Shown: in pieces, positions 43,834-56,460 of the stretch
Position numbering within the stretch: position 1 is the first letter of the stretch
Layout of the letters: each line of letters opens with the position of its first letter
Origin: Iris pallida
Lineage: Eukaryota; Streptophyta; Magnoliopsida; Asparagales; Iridaceae
Direction of reading: 5' to 3'
Assembly: GCA_029216955.1 (NCBI GenBank)
Contig: JANAVB010006998.1
Location: 3,621,451 to 3,685,450, forward strand
Length of the DNA stretch: 64,000 nucleotides
Made by a program: the position numbers and the translations under genes
Notes under the pieces: model-generated
Seen by the model: the letters and a program-made list of their open reading frames with translations, nothing else
Databases searched by the model: none
What the model was told of the DNA's origin: nothing

Positions 43834-45384
43834 TGTCATGACCCGCACCAAGTGTAGGGGCACGAGAAGTGGGTACGTCTAGCCTACGCCGCAATGTCGG
43901 CGATAGAACGATGTCCTAGGTCACATGCATCTAACAATATAAGGTACTTGTACAGTGTATACTCTCCAATAGGAGGACAATTCAGAAATGTACATCTCAA
44001 TCACAACTAAAGTAGAAGTACGATAAGATAGATAAGATTAAGTCTAAGTGTCTAAGATAACATCTCCATAAAATATCCAGAATAACAACAAGATCCCTAA
44101 TATATACATCAATGTATCCAAAAGAGACAAGACATCAAAATAAGATAAAAGTCTAAGCTAACTAGTCTAAACTATAAGGGTGACATCCTCTACTGCTGAT
44201 GGATCATGCTGAAGGTCCAAGTCGCAGGTGTCATCTATGGCAGCTCCATAACAGATAGGGTAAAGGTCCTCGTTATCCTCTGTAATATTTTCAACAGGTC
44301 CAGTCAGGACAGGAACGAGCACAAAATCTCAACAGTTCATATCAAGACTGGAATATAAAGCATGCAATAGAGTAAAATACATGAAACGCTAAAAGAAAGT
44401 ACATGTAGTAAAAGAGAGAGAAATATAATATAAATAGCTACTATAAGTCGAGAACTATCAGTGACTAGTGATGTAGAGTACAAGATAGGCATGTAAACGG
44501 CTTGAATTTATACATGATTACACTACTGAGTTTGTACATGACTACACTACGTTGGAATTGTTCACATGACTGCTTCTACTCTCTCGTACCCTAATCAATA
44601 CACAAGGATCTAGATAGGTTATGTTATTATACAATATTTCATATGGGAGCCCATAAATGGGTATACATGAAGTTATACATGAGGGTTCTGTGAACATAAG
44701 AGTACATGAATCACAAGAATATACATGAATAGTGAAAGCAGAGGAGTACATGATGAAAGTGAAACACACATGACATGATGTACCCGAAGCTCCCAGGGGG
44801 ATAACTTCTAATAAAAAGATCCATATAGTACCAATCCGTGTTACCAACGTGATAGCATCAAGTAAAGTAATCTAGAGCAAGAATATAAGTCCTAGCAAGT
44901 ATAAAATGATCAGAGAATTTACTCGCCTGATATCCTGAGTATATGATGAGTATAGAAGTCCAGATAGAGTAGATGAGTCCTATTTAGAGCAACAAAGGTC
45001 ACAATCTATAAAGGTAAAACTAAATATTATAATGCATTCTACATGATTTCTAGGTCATCTAGGCCAAAGTCAACTCTTGGTCAACTCCGGTCAACTTATA
45101 AAGTCAAACTAGGTCAACCAAGCAATTCTAGGTCTAAACCTAGTCTAACAAGTCATTCTAGATGAAAGTCAACTCTTGGTCAACTTTAGTTAACTATACC
45201 AGTCGTACTAGGTCAACTAAGCCATTCTAGGTCTAAACCTAGTCTAACAAGTCTAACTAGGCCTAACCAAGCTAGTCAGGAAATCAAGCACAACCGCAAG
45301 CACAATACAATATGTAACATGTCAAGTATATATATATACTAATACATTTATCACACACAAGGCTATTGCCTATATCACAATTAT

Positions 45385-45430
<46 letters not shown>
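43834..45430 (-). repeat. 3' LTR of element C, distal part
   Basis: It matches 58050-59660 closely. It ends TTGGTGCGGGTCATGACA at 43834 on the minus strand, directly against the CACTA coding sequence. The right limit is the (AT)n tract at about 45390-45430, where LINE A starts. Confidence 0.88.
45064..45265. repeat. Tandem duplication of about 105 bp in LTR C
   Basis: Two copies share GTCAACTCTTGGTCAACT, TACTAGGTCAAC/AACTAGGTCAACC and ATTCTAGGTCTAAACCTAG. The same duplication is in the 5' LTR near 59324-59520. Each unit has several GGTCAA (TTGACC) motifs. Confidence 0.85.
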
Positions 45431-45433
<3 letters not shown>

Positions 45434-45509
45434 AGAAAGGAGGCTCCGTGAGCAACCCTAGCGCCGCGGTGGTCTCCTGAAGATTTCGTCGTTCTCCGTC
45501 GACTCCGAC

Positions 45510-46944
45510 TTGGCCGTTGGCCAGGCCGGCGCCCCAATAGCCGTGCCTAAGTCCTTTGCAGAGGTGGTCGCTGGTTGCGTTGACGCTCCCCCAAAATTGG
45601 ATGTTCGAGCGGTGTCTTCGTTTAATGGTGCGCCTGCGATCACGTTCACCAAAGAAGAAGAAGTCGCCCTTGCGGCTCCTCTAAAATATGCCCTCATTGG
45701 GAAGTTTTTCCATAACAAACCTCCGATCGAGGTTATTCGCAAAGTTTTGCAAGGATTCGAGTTCAAGGGATCAATCAAGGCCGGTGTTATAGATCGTAAA
45801 CATATCCTGATTCGACCATCAATTGAGGAGGACTATCTTAGGCTCCGTTCTAAAGAGATGTGGTTCATCGCTCGTGCCCCTATGCGTATATTCAAGTGGG
45901 AATCCTATTTCACGCCATTGGTTGAATCGGCTTTGATGCCGGTGTGGGTGACTATCCCTGATTTGCCTTATCATCTTTATGCCAGAGACGCACTCTTTAC
46001 CATTATGTCAGCGATCGGGACTCCTCTAAAGATAGATAGAGCGATGGAAGAATTAGCCAGACCTATCATGGCTACGATTTTCGTTGAGATTGATGCAGGA
46101 AAACCATTGCAACGTAGAATCTGTATCAATTTAGCGAAGGGGAGGAGCTTTTGGCAGAACGTAGAATATGAGAATATACCTCTTTACTGCAACCATTGCT
46201 TTTATCAAGGACACACAGTGGACTCCTGCAAGCTGAAGAACAAAGGAAAGGCTATCATGCAAGAAGGATTAACCGAAACCGTCATTACTGTACGAAGGGA
46301 CACGCGTTGGGCTCCCAATCCTCCTCAAGTCACGTTGATCTTGCAAAGAGTGGATGCTGACAAAATAACATTAATGATGCTACTAATCCCTCGGGTTGGA
46401 GGATTAATGATGTTCATGCAGCCACTCATGCTGAAGCCATCATGCCGCCATCTCACGTCCCCCAGGTAGTAATCCTCCCGGTCCAAGTGTTCCAATCAGC
46501 GAAGAGCAGACGGAAGTCCTCAATGACTCAGAGGTTCGCATGGATATTCACGACGAAGTGACGACGGAGGTTATGCCTGTTCAGGCTACTGTTCAGGCCA
46601 TTACCGTAGTTAATTCGTCATCTTTGGAAGATTTAGCGGAAGAAGAATTTCGGGGGATACACAGTAATTGGGCGAACATTGTGGAGGAAGAAGAACGTCT
46701 TGGTCGGGAAGGTAATGACATCATAGAGCCAACAGGGGGAGAGCTGAATCCAGATCATGAAGAAGGTGGTGAAGCGGGAAGAGGAGACATGCGTCCAGAG
46801 TCATTGCCACAAGAAGCTCAGACTGAAAAGGGACTTACACAAAAGCGTCAGAAGGGGAGGAAGCTGGTGGAGCCATCTGATAGAGTCACGCGCTCGGCTG
46901 CAAGCAAAACAAACGCTGGTAGCTCCCAAACCCTTAATGTTTAA
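45510..46944 (+). pseudogene. LINE A ORF1 (DUF4283 with zinc knuckle)
   Basis: The first frame (45510-46469, 319 codons) contains SFAEVVAG at the start and a DUF4283-type RNA-binding domain (LKYALIGKFFHNKPPIEVIR, HILIRPSIEEDYLRL, MRIFKWESYFTPL). It ends with an intact CCHC knuckle, CNHCFYQGHTVDSC, at about residues 229-242. A frameshift between 46330 and 46540 separates the acidic tail (46540-46944), which closes with SDRVTRSAASK, a usual ORF1 C-terminal motif. ORF1 proteins coat LINE RNA. Only the frameshift prevents a full-length product. The stop overlaps the ORF2 start (ATGTTTAA). Confidence 0.88.
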
Positions 46945-49900
46945 CTTCCTAATTTAGAACGTTCGAGGAGTTGCCAACGCAATGACTTTTAAAAGATTGA
47001 AGACTCTTATTAGAACACATAAAGTTAATTTTGTGGCTATAATTGAACCTAAAGTGGATAGTAAGCAACTCACTCGTTATCGGGTTAAGCTAGGGTTTTC
47101 AGCTGCTTTCTCCAATGCTAAGGGTAAAATATGGGTTATGGCCAGAGCCAATTGTGATATCGCACTGGTGGAGTCTTTCGATCAGGCTCTATCTATTCGA
47201 TTGGTAGACGCTATGCTACCGGTTGGGACTCTTATCTCTATTGTGCATGGGGATAATAAGAAGGAAGGACGCAGGCTATTATGGGATAGGTTACTAGAGT
47301 TGCAAAGCTCGTATAGATTGCCATGGATAGTTGGTGGGGATTTTAATGTTGTGCTTAAAATAGAGGAAAAATTGGGGGGCAGACGAGCAGATACGGTGTC
47401 GATGCAGGACTTTGCCAATTTTCAGTTAGCAGCGGGTATTTCTGAGTTGCCTTTCACTGGGAGCGCCTATACTTGGGTTAAGTCAGATAATTCCGATCGT
47501 CGTGCATCACGTTTGGATCGGGTATTCATGGACACTAGGTGGCAAAAGCTGGCCCCTTGCACGATTGAGGAACATTTGAATCGAACTGAATCGGACCATG
47601 CACCAATTCTTGTTCGATTATTAGCTCAACAGCAAGGTGGATATAAGCAATTTCAGTTTTTAGATTTTTGGACGAAGCACACAGAGTTTCAACAGCTGAT
47701 CTTCGATGCGTGGCACTCAGTGGATCATCGGCATGGCCTTACTAAGGTTGCGCTTCGATTGGATACGTGCAGGAAGGCGTTATCGAAGTGGAGTCGAGCA
47801 ACCTGTGGGGACCTATTTCAAGCGGTTAGGGAAGCAGAGGACAAGGTGTTAGCAGTAGAGCTTGTTGTCGAAGCAGACGGCTCAGTGTGGAACAAAATTG
47901 CGCTTGAACAAGCAGCTGCATTGCTGAAACAACGAGTTTGGATTGAGGAGGAGTTCTGGAAACAGAAGTCCAGGTTGAAGTGGGATTTAGAAGGGGATAA
48001 AAATTCGACGTTTTTTCATGAGTGTGTGAATTATAAGAAGAAAGCTCTCAGAATACACTCCATATCTACTCCGAATGATACTCTGTTGATTGACAAAGCT
48101 CATATTCAAGCATATGCGGCTGAATACTACTCGACATTATACCAGAGAGGAGACATTAAAGAAGATAAAGACTTGCTCTCGGTTATTTCCTGTTTGGTCG
48201 GGGAAGAAGAGAATGATCGTCGTATTGCCCTCCCGACCAAAGATGAGCTGTATGCCACGATTAAATCGTTGGACATGAATAGTGCGTCGGGGCCAGATGG
48301 GTTCACTCCTAAATTCTTTCTCTACAGCTGGGAGTTCATAGGAGAAGATGTCACAGAGGCGGTGGGAATGTTCTTCGATGGGTTCTCTTTATCCAGAGCT
48401 ATAACAAACACTTCATTGGTTTTGATCCCAAAGACAAAACAGTCGAGATATTTTACGGATTACCGCCCTATCAGTCTGTGCTCGGTGTTGAACAAGATCA
48501 TTTCAAAGACTATAGCCCTTTGATTGGCTCCATTGCTGCCTAGGCTCATTTCCCCTGAACAGAGTGGGTTTGTTCGTGGTCGAGAGATAGTTTATAATAT
48601 TATGCTAGCACAAGAGATTGTGGCGAAGATGAATAAGAAGCATTGGAGAGGAAATATTGCTATCAAATTGGATATGATGAAGGCCTATGATCGGTTAGAT
48701 TGGAGATTTTTGTTGAAGGTGCAGCGTAAGTTTAGATTCCATAATAAGTGGGTTGATATGATGCTTCGAATCCAAAACAATATATGGTTTGCTCCCTTTA
48801 ATCAATGGAGAATCGGCAGATTATTTTCAGGCATTTAGAGGTGTTCGACAGGGAGATCCACTGTCTCCTGCATTGTTCATACTAGCGGCGAAGGCGCTCT
48901 CCCGTAATCTGAAGTTATTACCGTCGACGGACGGGTTTACTCCGTTCATTTCACCTAGGGGGTGCGTTCCTATAACTCACTTATCTTATGCTGATGATGT
49001 GTTACTATTTTCAGCATGGGATTTAAGGTCCATAACATTGATCCAGGAAACATTGAGCAAGTACGAGGATGCGTCAGGGCAAAAAATTAATGGTGCAAAG
49101 ACCACTCTATATGTTTCGACGAAGACTCCACCTGAACGTGTTGCTGAGTTGGTAGATCGCACGGGGTTTTCAATTAGCTCACCTCCATTCACTTACTTGG
49201 GATGTCCTATGGCAGCAGGGCATCAGAACTCAGGTATGTACGAAGAACTTATTAACAAGATTCGGGCGAGAGTGGATGATGGCATAACAAGCTCTTGTCG
49301 CCTGGAGGGAAGCTGGTTTTACTCAAATCGGTGCTTACTTCAATACCGGTGTACACACTTGCTGCTTGTAATCCTCCTTGATCGGTATTGAAATGCATTG
49401 AAGCTATTTTCAGCAATTTCTTTTGGGGATCGATTTAGGGGGCTCCCAAACGCAGATGGTTGGGTTGGGAGTCCATTGCTAGAACGAAGTCGGAAGGAGG
49501 ACTTGGCATCAAGAGATTAGAAGACATTATGAAGGCCTTCTCTATAAAATTATGGTGGAAATTTCGATCTCAAGAGAGTCTTTGGGTGCTGTTCTTCATG
49601 AGGAAATATTATTCTCAGATACATTCGAGTACAGTGCGGATCACTTCAAACTCGTCTCCAGTTTGAAAAAGACTACTGGCAGGGAGGGATATAGATGAAT
49701 AGTACATACTGCAGGATGATGCGGGGCTACATTGGCGTAGATCATCAGGGAGATTTACCCTTACTTCGGCATGGGATATCTCACGAAGACAGTGGCCTAT
49801 AGCTCCATCTTTCATTCATATTTGGGGGACTTACATTCCGTATAAATGGTCCATTTTTTATGACGAGTATTATAAAACAAAATTCCAACTGATGAGCAGA

Positions 49901-50270
49901 TAATAAAGATTGGTTTCAGCATGGCTTCTCAGTGTCATTGTTGCACACACAGTTCGGTTGAAACTACAGAGCACATTCTCAATTCTGGAGAATTAGCAAG
50001 GGAAGTTTGGGCTGTTATGCAAGGTGTTTCCAAATAACGGAAGGTGGTCAAACACTGGTTCATAGGATGTGGAGGTGGTGGCGCGGGAAAAAGCTTCATC
50101 AAAAGCAGATTGGAGTGGGGGCTATTATATGGGTGTTATGGAAAAATCGCAACAAATGACGATATGAAGGGTATAAATTTTCAACAGATATGCTCGTGAA
50201 GGAGATCCATAGGCAAATTGATAAAGCTACAGTCAAGTGCATGCACTAGATGGGGTTGGTTGCTGTGATG
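46937..50270 (+). pseudogene. LINE A ORF2 (endonuclease, reverse transcriptase, zf-RVT)
   Basis: The probable ATG at 46937 overlaps the ORF1 stop. Codon 7 is TAG (46955-46957) where the conserved Trp of the WNVRG motif belongs. The endonuclease domain is otherwise good (IEPKVD, GGDFNVV, TESDHAP). RT follows in the same frame (SGPDGF, LIPKTK, YRPISL) to a TGA at 48521-48523, at the Arg of an AKRLAPLLP-like motif. It then continues (QSGFVRGREI, IKLDMMKAYDRLDW) and shifts frame near 48800 before GVRQGDPLSP and the catalytic LSYADDVLLF at about 48985. Later pieces include LGCPMA, a GGKLVLLKSVL-like piece (frame-shifted) and a C-terminal Cys/His segment (CHCC ... EH) near 49930. The lesions number at least five. 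Confidence 0.92.
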
Positions 50271-50385
50271 TTTTGGATTTTCGACATATATATATAGTCT
50301 TCTATATATATGTGGAGACTCATATTGTAACCTGAGTTGGTACTCCTTTATTATTCAATAAAATCCTAGTGTTCTGAAAAAAATT

Positions 50386-53300
50386 TAATAAGAGACTTTT
50401 ATTGATGTATTAGGCGCAAAATGTCGAAGCCTATACAGGTATGCCCATGGTGCGCGAAACTACAACAAAAGCCAGAAGAAGCAGCAAACACAAAAGGGTG
50501 CCCAGAAACGACACCAAGCCATATTGGCTCAAAGACTAGACGACAGTGGACATCACTGCCTCCCAAAAACTGGGCGGTGAGTGACGGCAGCGCCAGGCCA
50601 CTCTACGCACTTATCTGAAAGCCTCCCTGATCAGTTGGTCAGAGTTGTACTGGCGATCTTCATACCAACATTTGTTCCTGTTCTTCTACAGGACCCAAAT
50701 ACCGACGGCCGCTACGATCTGATAACCATGAGAACGGCTCCAATTGGCTAGGAGATCGTTAAGGCCACCCATTTGGTGATCCAGTCGACATCTAGAGAAA
50801 ACATTCTGCCACAGTTGGGACACGAGGTCGTCGAAGAGAAAAATGTTTCGCAGTTTCCTCTTGATAGGATGAGCAGTAGTGGCATCGCGACGCCAGGCTA
50901 AAGTCGAACGACGTTATGATGTCATCGGTAGAGAGTTTCCGCCTATGAGCTCTCCAAATCAAAATGGACCATTTGATTGGGATGCACGCATGCCAGAACG
51001 GAGCAGTATAAGGGGCCGGAACACCGATGCCCCTCACTACGATCCTGGCCGAAGCTAAGGAAAAATTGTCGCCGGAGTTAGGCGACCCCCACAGTGTATC
51101 CGGAGAATCGACGATTCACAAGTCAGTGGCAGCGAGACGGTTGATCGCCTCTGCACCAAGTCGAGTGTTGACCCTGTCCTACCTCCATCCAAAGGAGCCC
51201 TCCCATAGCTCCCGAATTTCTTACAGGGATCTGATAGTCGTGGGCTGCTGAACCACCTCATCTCCAAGCCAGCGTTCGTGGAACATCGACGAGCGGTCGT
51301 CCCCGAGCTTAAGGCGAATGAGGGGTTCAACGATGTGTCGGCTATGGAGGATGAGCCGCCATGACGCTGAAGAATTGTTATTGGCGACAGCACACACACG
51401 GGGTGAGAGTGTCTGAAATATCAGGCCTGCATGAACCTAGTCCAGAGGGAATTCTCCGAGCGAAGCTTCTACCATAATTTTATGGAATAAGCATCAACGA
51501 TGTGGGGAAGTCTGCTGAATCCCAGCCCTCCCTCCTCGGTGGGTTTAGCCATGGTTTCCCAGTGGTGCTTATCCTTGCCGTCGGAGTGACCCCAATAGAA
51601 GTTGGCAAATAGGCCTTCTAGAGAGTAAAGAATTTTTTTCGGAGGGGCGCAAGCGGCAAGGGTGTAGATGGGGATGGATGATAGGACATGCTTGATCAGA
51701 ATCAACTTGCCACCCGAGAATAGTATCGCATTGTGCCATCCCACGATTTTGGATCTGATTTTACTAACTAGACTCGGAAAGGTGCCTGCGTTAGCCTTGC
51801 CATAAACCAATGGGCAGCCCAAGTAGGAGAACAGCGGATAAGCAGTGGAGAAGGAAGTCAGGATAGAGAGCATCGTCGAGTGCAGCATTTCTGCTTTATG
51901 GTGAGTATATATGACGCTTTTGTCGGTGTTGATCTGTTGTCTCGAACATCGAGCGTATTTCTCCAGCGTGGTGTGAACCACCTCGACAGATCCGATGTCT
52001 CCCACCGAAAAAATGAGAATGTCATCAGCATAGGCAAGATGCGTGATCAGAGGGCATCCGGTAGTGGTATAGAAGTGATGGAATCTGGGGGTATTGGCCA
52101 TGCTTTTGAGGTTTCTGCTGAGAGCTTCCACCGCAATGAAGAAGATGGTGGGAGAGACCGGGTCACCTTGTCGAACCCTACGGCTGGCCACGAAGAAACC
52201 TGCGGCCTGTCCGTTGATGACTGTGGAGAACCAAGAGTTGTTGATCGAGCAAAAAATGATGTCGGTCCAAAATTCTGAGAATCCGAAGGCCCTAAAAACC
52301 TAAATCATGAATTGCCAATCCAAGCGGTCGTATGCTTTCTCCATGTCAAGTTTAATTGCGATATTTCCTCCTCTGGATGGAAATTTCATACATGTGATCA
52401 TTTCTTGAGCTAAGAGGATGTTGTCGATGATGTTTCGGCCTAGGACGAAACCACTTTGCTCTTCGAAGATGATCTTAGGGAGGAGAGCGGACATGCAGTT
52501 GTTAATAATCTTCGAGATGATTTTATTTGTAAAAGTACACAGGCTGATGGGTCTAAAGTCTTTGAAGGTCTCCGAATTGTTTTTTTGGGTATGAGGATGA
52601 GGTTGGCACTGGAGATGGATTTGGATAAGTGGCCCCTTAGAAGAAAGCGATGGTGGCCTCGAGGAAGTCTGCTGCGATCAGATCCCAGCAAGATCTGAAG
52701 AAAACACCTGAGAATCTATCCGGCCTGGGAGCGCTAGTTTCATCGAGGTCCCAGACCGCGTTCTTGAGTTCCTCTGCGGAGGGGGAAGTGAGAAGCTGCT
52801 CGTTATCCCCATCGGAGATCAGATTGGGGACCTTAGCCAGGAAATCATCATCCTTGATGAAAGCTTCTTTGTAGAATAGGTTGGTGTAGAAGTTGGCGGC
52901 CTCCTCTTGAATGTGACTCTGGTCATCTAAGCGGTTACCGTTCATGTCGCAGATGTGGTAAAGATGAAGCCTATGCCTGCGTCCCTTGACACAATAGTGG
53001 AAATAGCTCGAATTATGGTCTTCCTCGGAGTCCCATTTTAATCTGGCCTTCTGCTTCCAGAAGTCTGTCTCCCCCTTCAGCCAGGACTTGAGAATAGCTC
53101 TGGCCAAATTGAGTGCGGACCGGGCCTGCTGGGATCGGTCCTTGGCAAACTGGATCTCGGCCCGGTTGACATCAACCTCCGCTGTTCTGACCGCTTGGAA
53201 AATATTGCCGAATACGGATTTGCTCCACGAAGAGAGGGCCTTCCTAGTGGATTTGAGTCTAACAACAATCCGAGTGAGGGGTTCCGGGTCGTCCACAGAT

Positions 53301-53440
53301 AACCACACGGAGGCGAAGGTGTGACCGAATTGCGGGTGGTGCCTCCAGAAGTCCAGGAACCAGAAAGCTTTGTTGATAGGGTTGTTTCTGCTACTGAGCT
53401 CAATCAAAAGGGGGAATGGTCCGATTCAGTGGAGTTGAGG
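50386..53440 (-). mobile_element. LINE B (plant L1 type), 5'-truncated
   Basis: The minus-strand LINE ends near 50386-50400 (CATCAATAAAAG, then CTCTTATTAAA). Its truncated 5' side is at 53440, next to (TA)n. The 5' end falls in the endonuclease domain (TESDHS near 53425), so only RT and downstream parts remain. 5' truncation is the normal outcome of target-primed reverse transcription. It differs clearly from LINE A in sequence. Confidence 0.9.
50580..53425 (-). pseudogene. LINE B ORF2 fragment (RT and zf-RVT)
   Basis: Frames in order on the minus strand: 53407-52637 (end of endonuclease and the region before RT, WFLDFWRHHPQFG, KARLKWDSEEDHNSSYF), an RT start with frame changes (LILIPKK, CVLLQIKSS near 52560), 52494-52300 (FEEQSGFVLGRNIIDNILLA, IKLDMEKAYDRLDW), 52191-51469 (RRVRQGDPVSP, HLAYADDILIF, FSYLGCPLVYGKANAG, GGKLILIKHVLSSIP) and 51037-50792, a zf-RVT domain (WRAHRRKLSTDDI, SRCHYCSSYQEETAKH). 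The YADD catalytic box is intact but sits in a broken frame. The region between 51460 and 51055 is also coding in origin. Confidence 0.9.
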
Positions 53441-53519
53441 TGGGATAATATATATATATATATCATCACATCTCATATGAATATATTTATAGAAGGGGTA
53501 GAGCTATATATATAGGGTA

Positions 53520-54010
53520 AGTGAACAAATTGTGTCAAGGCCAAGTGTATAGTGTGTGAATATGTATAGTATCATAGCATATAGGGTCAAGAGTGATTAT
53601 GTGTACAAACATATAAAGGGATATCAAAAAGTGCAAAGTATAGGTGAATATAGTGTCAAGTGGAACATGCATATGAGTGATAGTGAGTGATAAGGTGTTA
53701 GTGCAGTGTCAATGTGTACATACATATGAGTGTAACAGTTGTGTCAAGATGTGAAACTGTAAAGGTGTCAAGTGAAACATAGTGTATACTGGACATGGTG
53801 TCAAGGTGAGATGTAATGTGTCTCATGTATATAGTGTAGTGTACATAGTATTTTGTTAACAGACATAGCAGTAGGTAATGTGTTAGAGTGTTAAAGTATC
53901 ACCAGTGTCAAAATGTATATAGTGTCTGTGTCAAGTGTCAAAGTGAAGTGTTATGTGAACAGTCGTGATAACATAGTGTAGTGTCAGTTTGTAATATGGC
54001 AGTAGTGTTA
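53520..54010. repeat. Degenerate GTGTCAAGTGTATAGTG repeat block in LTR C
   Basis: Units containing AGTGTCAA, GTATAGTGT and GTGTACA recur irregularly over about 490 bp without a fixed period. Confidence 0.7.
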
Positions 54011-55349
54011 AAGTGTACAGACAATAAAAATGGTATCTCAAGTTAGGACATAACCCATCTCAGTTAACACATTTATATAAACCTCATCTTCTAGGAATAC
54101 AAACCACATAGCATATTATGTATCAGAATAAGGTTTGAAAACCCTATTATCATCCAAATTCGGACACACAAAGAACCCAGATATATTTACAATCAGTGCA
54201 GTTCATATTTAACATGTAATTTCATAATTTAGTATTGAAAAAACAATTAAACACATCAAAATCAATTTTGAACACACAGTATCTTAGTTTCGCAAACTCG
54301 ACAACCAAACCCTAAATTACATGTCGAAAACCCAATTAAGCAGCAAATTTGTGTGTGTCAGTAAATGTCAGACAAGTACTCGTGTCCAAGGGGTCATCTC
54401 GTGTCCATAAAACTGGATACGAGGTGTCCAAAAACAAATTAAACACTAAGACCCAAACTACACATAGACAGCCTCGTACGATGGGTTCGAGAGCTCGAGG
54501 ACAAGACAAGAGCCACGACACATCTTATGCTCGTGTCCACACGTAGCCTACACACAGGGCTACACCACCGACATGACACGAGATATCTACGACACATATT
54601 AGCGTGATACGACACGCGTATCAGACGATAATACACACGCGCACAATCACAGAACAAAACACATGCACACATATTTTCATGTCTGACACGACACGAGAAG
54701 CTATAAAAGTTTAGGGACACGTTCGCAGACAATACACCTACGTGTCCTTCAAGTTTCATCCCATCTCGTTGCGTGTCGTGTCCGCTGCATGCCTCGAGCA
54801 GCAGGACACAGCACGCGGGCGTGTGCGAGTGAGTTCGTGTCCATTTTAGACACTGATACAACATAAAAATGTGGTCAGAGTTATAGATCTAAGATCAGCA
54901 TGCCAAGGGCTACAAATTCATATAATTACTTGTAGAAAATGAGAACAAAACATTCATTGAGGCATTTTATCAAACACAAACCCTAGGACACTGATACGTA
55001 CACCAATTCGACACGAAACCCTACCAAACTATATCTACAAGTCTGGGACACCTAGATGGATGCAACTATGGAAAGAAACCTGAGATTTGAATCAATTTGA
55101 TGGGTTTACTTATTGAGTGAATATCTCAATCAAAAAGCCCCAAAATGAGAATTCCTCTTCCAATAGCAATGGCCAAAAGAGCTCTAATCCTAGAAAGTAA
55201 TCTCCCTTCAACCTCTACTCCAGAAATGACTTCAAATGCAAGTGAGTGGGATCAATTTGGTGGAGGAATTGTGAGATTTGACAATTTGGGGAGAAATATT
55301 AGGGTTTCCAAAAGGGGAATTTCTAAAAGAGGCAAGTGACTAATAAGAG

Positions 55350-55362
55350 ATATTATATAGGG
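55350..55362 (-). promoter_or_regulatory. TATA box of LTR C
   Basis: The minus strand reads CCCTATATAATAT about 600 bp into the LTR. The next segment starts with a short T/C-rich leader. Confidence 0.55.
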
Positions 55363-55955
55363 TGTTGGGGTCTCCATATGGCTGTGATAGGCCGCCCATA
55401 CAAGCTAGGGTTAGGGTTTCATGTGGAGAAATAGGCCACGGGCCTAATGCACTAGTTAGTTATCTCAACCTTCTAGCTAAAAGCCCAATCAACACATAGC
55501 ACCCAAGCTCTCCATAAACCCAAGTCAACTTGAGTCAACTTGAGTTAGATCTGGGTCCAACACCATTCTACCATACTAACTAAGTCACCAAAGTCATGGT
55601 CAAACACTAGGCTAGTCTCTATGGTCTCAACTAACAAAAGTCAAAAATCACAAACACCAATCTAATAAATAACAAAATAATTCAAAGAAACCACAATGAA
55701 CAAAATAACCTGATGCCAAAATAGAAATAAATCATCCTAATCACATGGTTAGGTCCTCATGGTCATGGTTAGTCTCTAGGTCAAGTAGTATCTAGGGTTT
55801 CACTAGCAAGACATCAAAATCATAAATCACCAATTAAAATAGTTTTAAATGAATTAAAAATTACCAAAAATTATAACATGATTTAAATCTCATTATTAAA
55901 AGATTAAAATTATAAAAGTTCAAAATTACCCTCATTCAAAAAAGTGGGTGTTACA

Positions 55956-55971
55956 AGTCTGCCCTCCTTAG
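55956..55971 (-). promoter_or_regulatory. Polypurine tract of element C
   Basis: The minus strand reads CTAAGGAGGGCAGACT just before TGTAACACCC. It is preceded by TTTCGAGGACAAAATT, the same arrangement as in element X. Confidence 0.8.
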
Positions 55972-56460
55972 AAGAATTTTGTCCTCGAAATTAAGATGAT
56001 CGTACTCTTTCTAGGTCAAACCCCCAATTAATCAAAGTCTCTAGTCATACAATTCGATAATCATATGCATCTGTCCAAAATCATGAAGGCTATGATAAGC
56101 ATAGAGTCCCCAACTAAGATACATACCTCTAGAATCATGGTATTTAAAAATTTTGTATTGCCACATGCTTGGCCGCAAAAATCTTAAATTCCTACACCCG
56201 AAAAATACGTCGAAAATCAGACTATATTTCCTCATTATGCTAGCTAATATGACTGTAGAAGACTCTAGATTCCATAACTGAGGTGACCTAGCCCATACAA
56301 CTTATCTTGGTAAAAATCAAATCATCATTAAATATTACGTATCCAATTTGTCAATAAACAAAAGAAGGTAGATAGTAACTATCGGAATCGAATTTCAAGA
56401 TAGTTATTATAAGGCAAAAGTGGGAATGGAATCGAGAAGAACATAACTTGTAAGTATCCC
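55972..56460. other. Non-coding interval of element C, site of pol loss
   Basis: Only about 490 bp separate the gag stop from the polypurine tract, where about 4 kb of pol would be expected. No protease, RT or integrase motif is seen. The short frame at 56235-56041 is unrecognised. Confidence 0.7.

Larger units (their letters stand above)
45431..50385 (+). mobile_element. LINE A (plant L1 type), near full length
   Basis: It begins beside (AT)n and encodes ORF1 (45510-46944) then ORF2 (46937 to about 50270), with a 3' end ACTCCTTTATTATTCAATAA and a short A run at 50380-50386. Target duplications cannot be recognised because the target is AT repeat. It lies inside LTR C and meets LINE B tail to tail. 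Confidence 0.9.
53441..55955 (-). repeat. 3' LTR of element C, proximal part
   Basis: It starts TGTAACACCCAC at 55955 on the minus strand and runs to the (TA)n at 53447, where LINE B begins. With 43834-45430 it gives an LTR of about 4.1 kb. Its open frames (54336-54864, 55145-55339) have no domain. Confidence 0.82.

Noticed and set aside
51880..52278. 132-codon plus-strand frame
   Set aside because: It is antisense to the LINE B RT domain containing YADD.
54336..54864. Cys-rich minus-strand frame of 141 codons
   Set aside because: It lies in LTR C within GTGTC-type repeats, with no start context, signal or domain that can be trusted.
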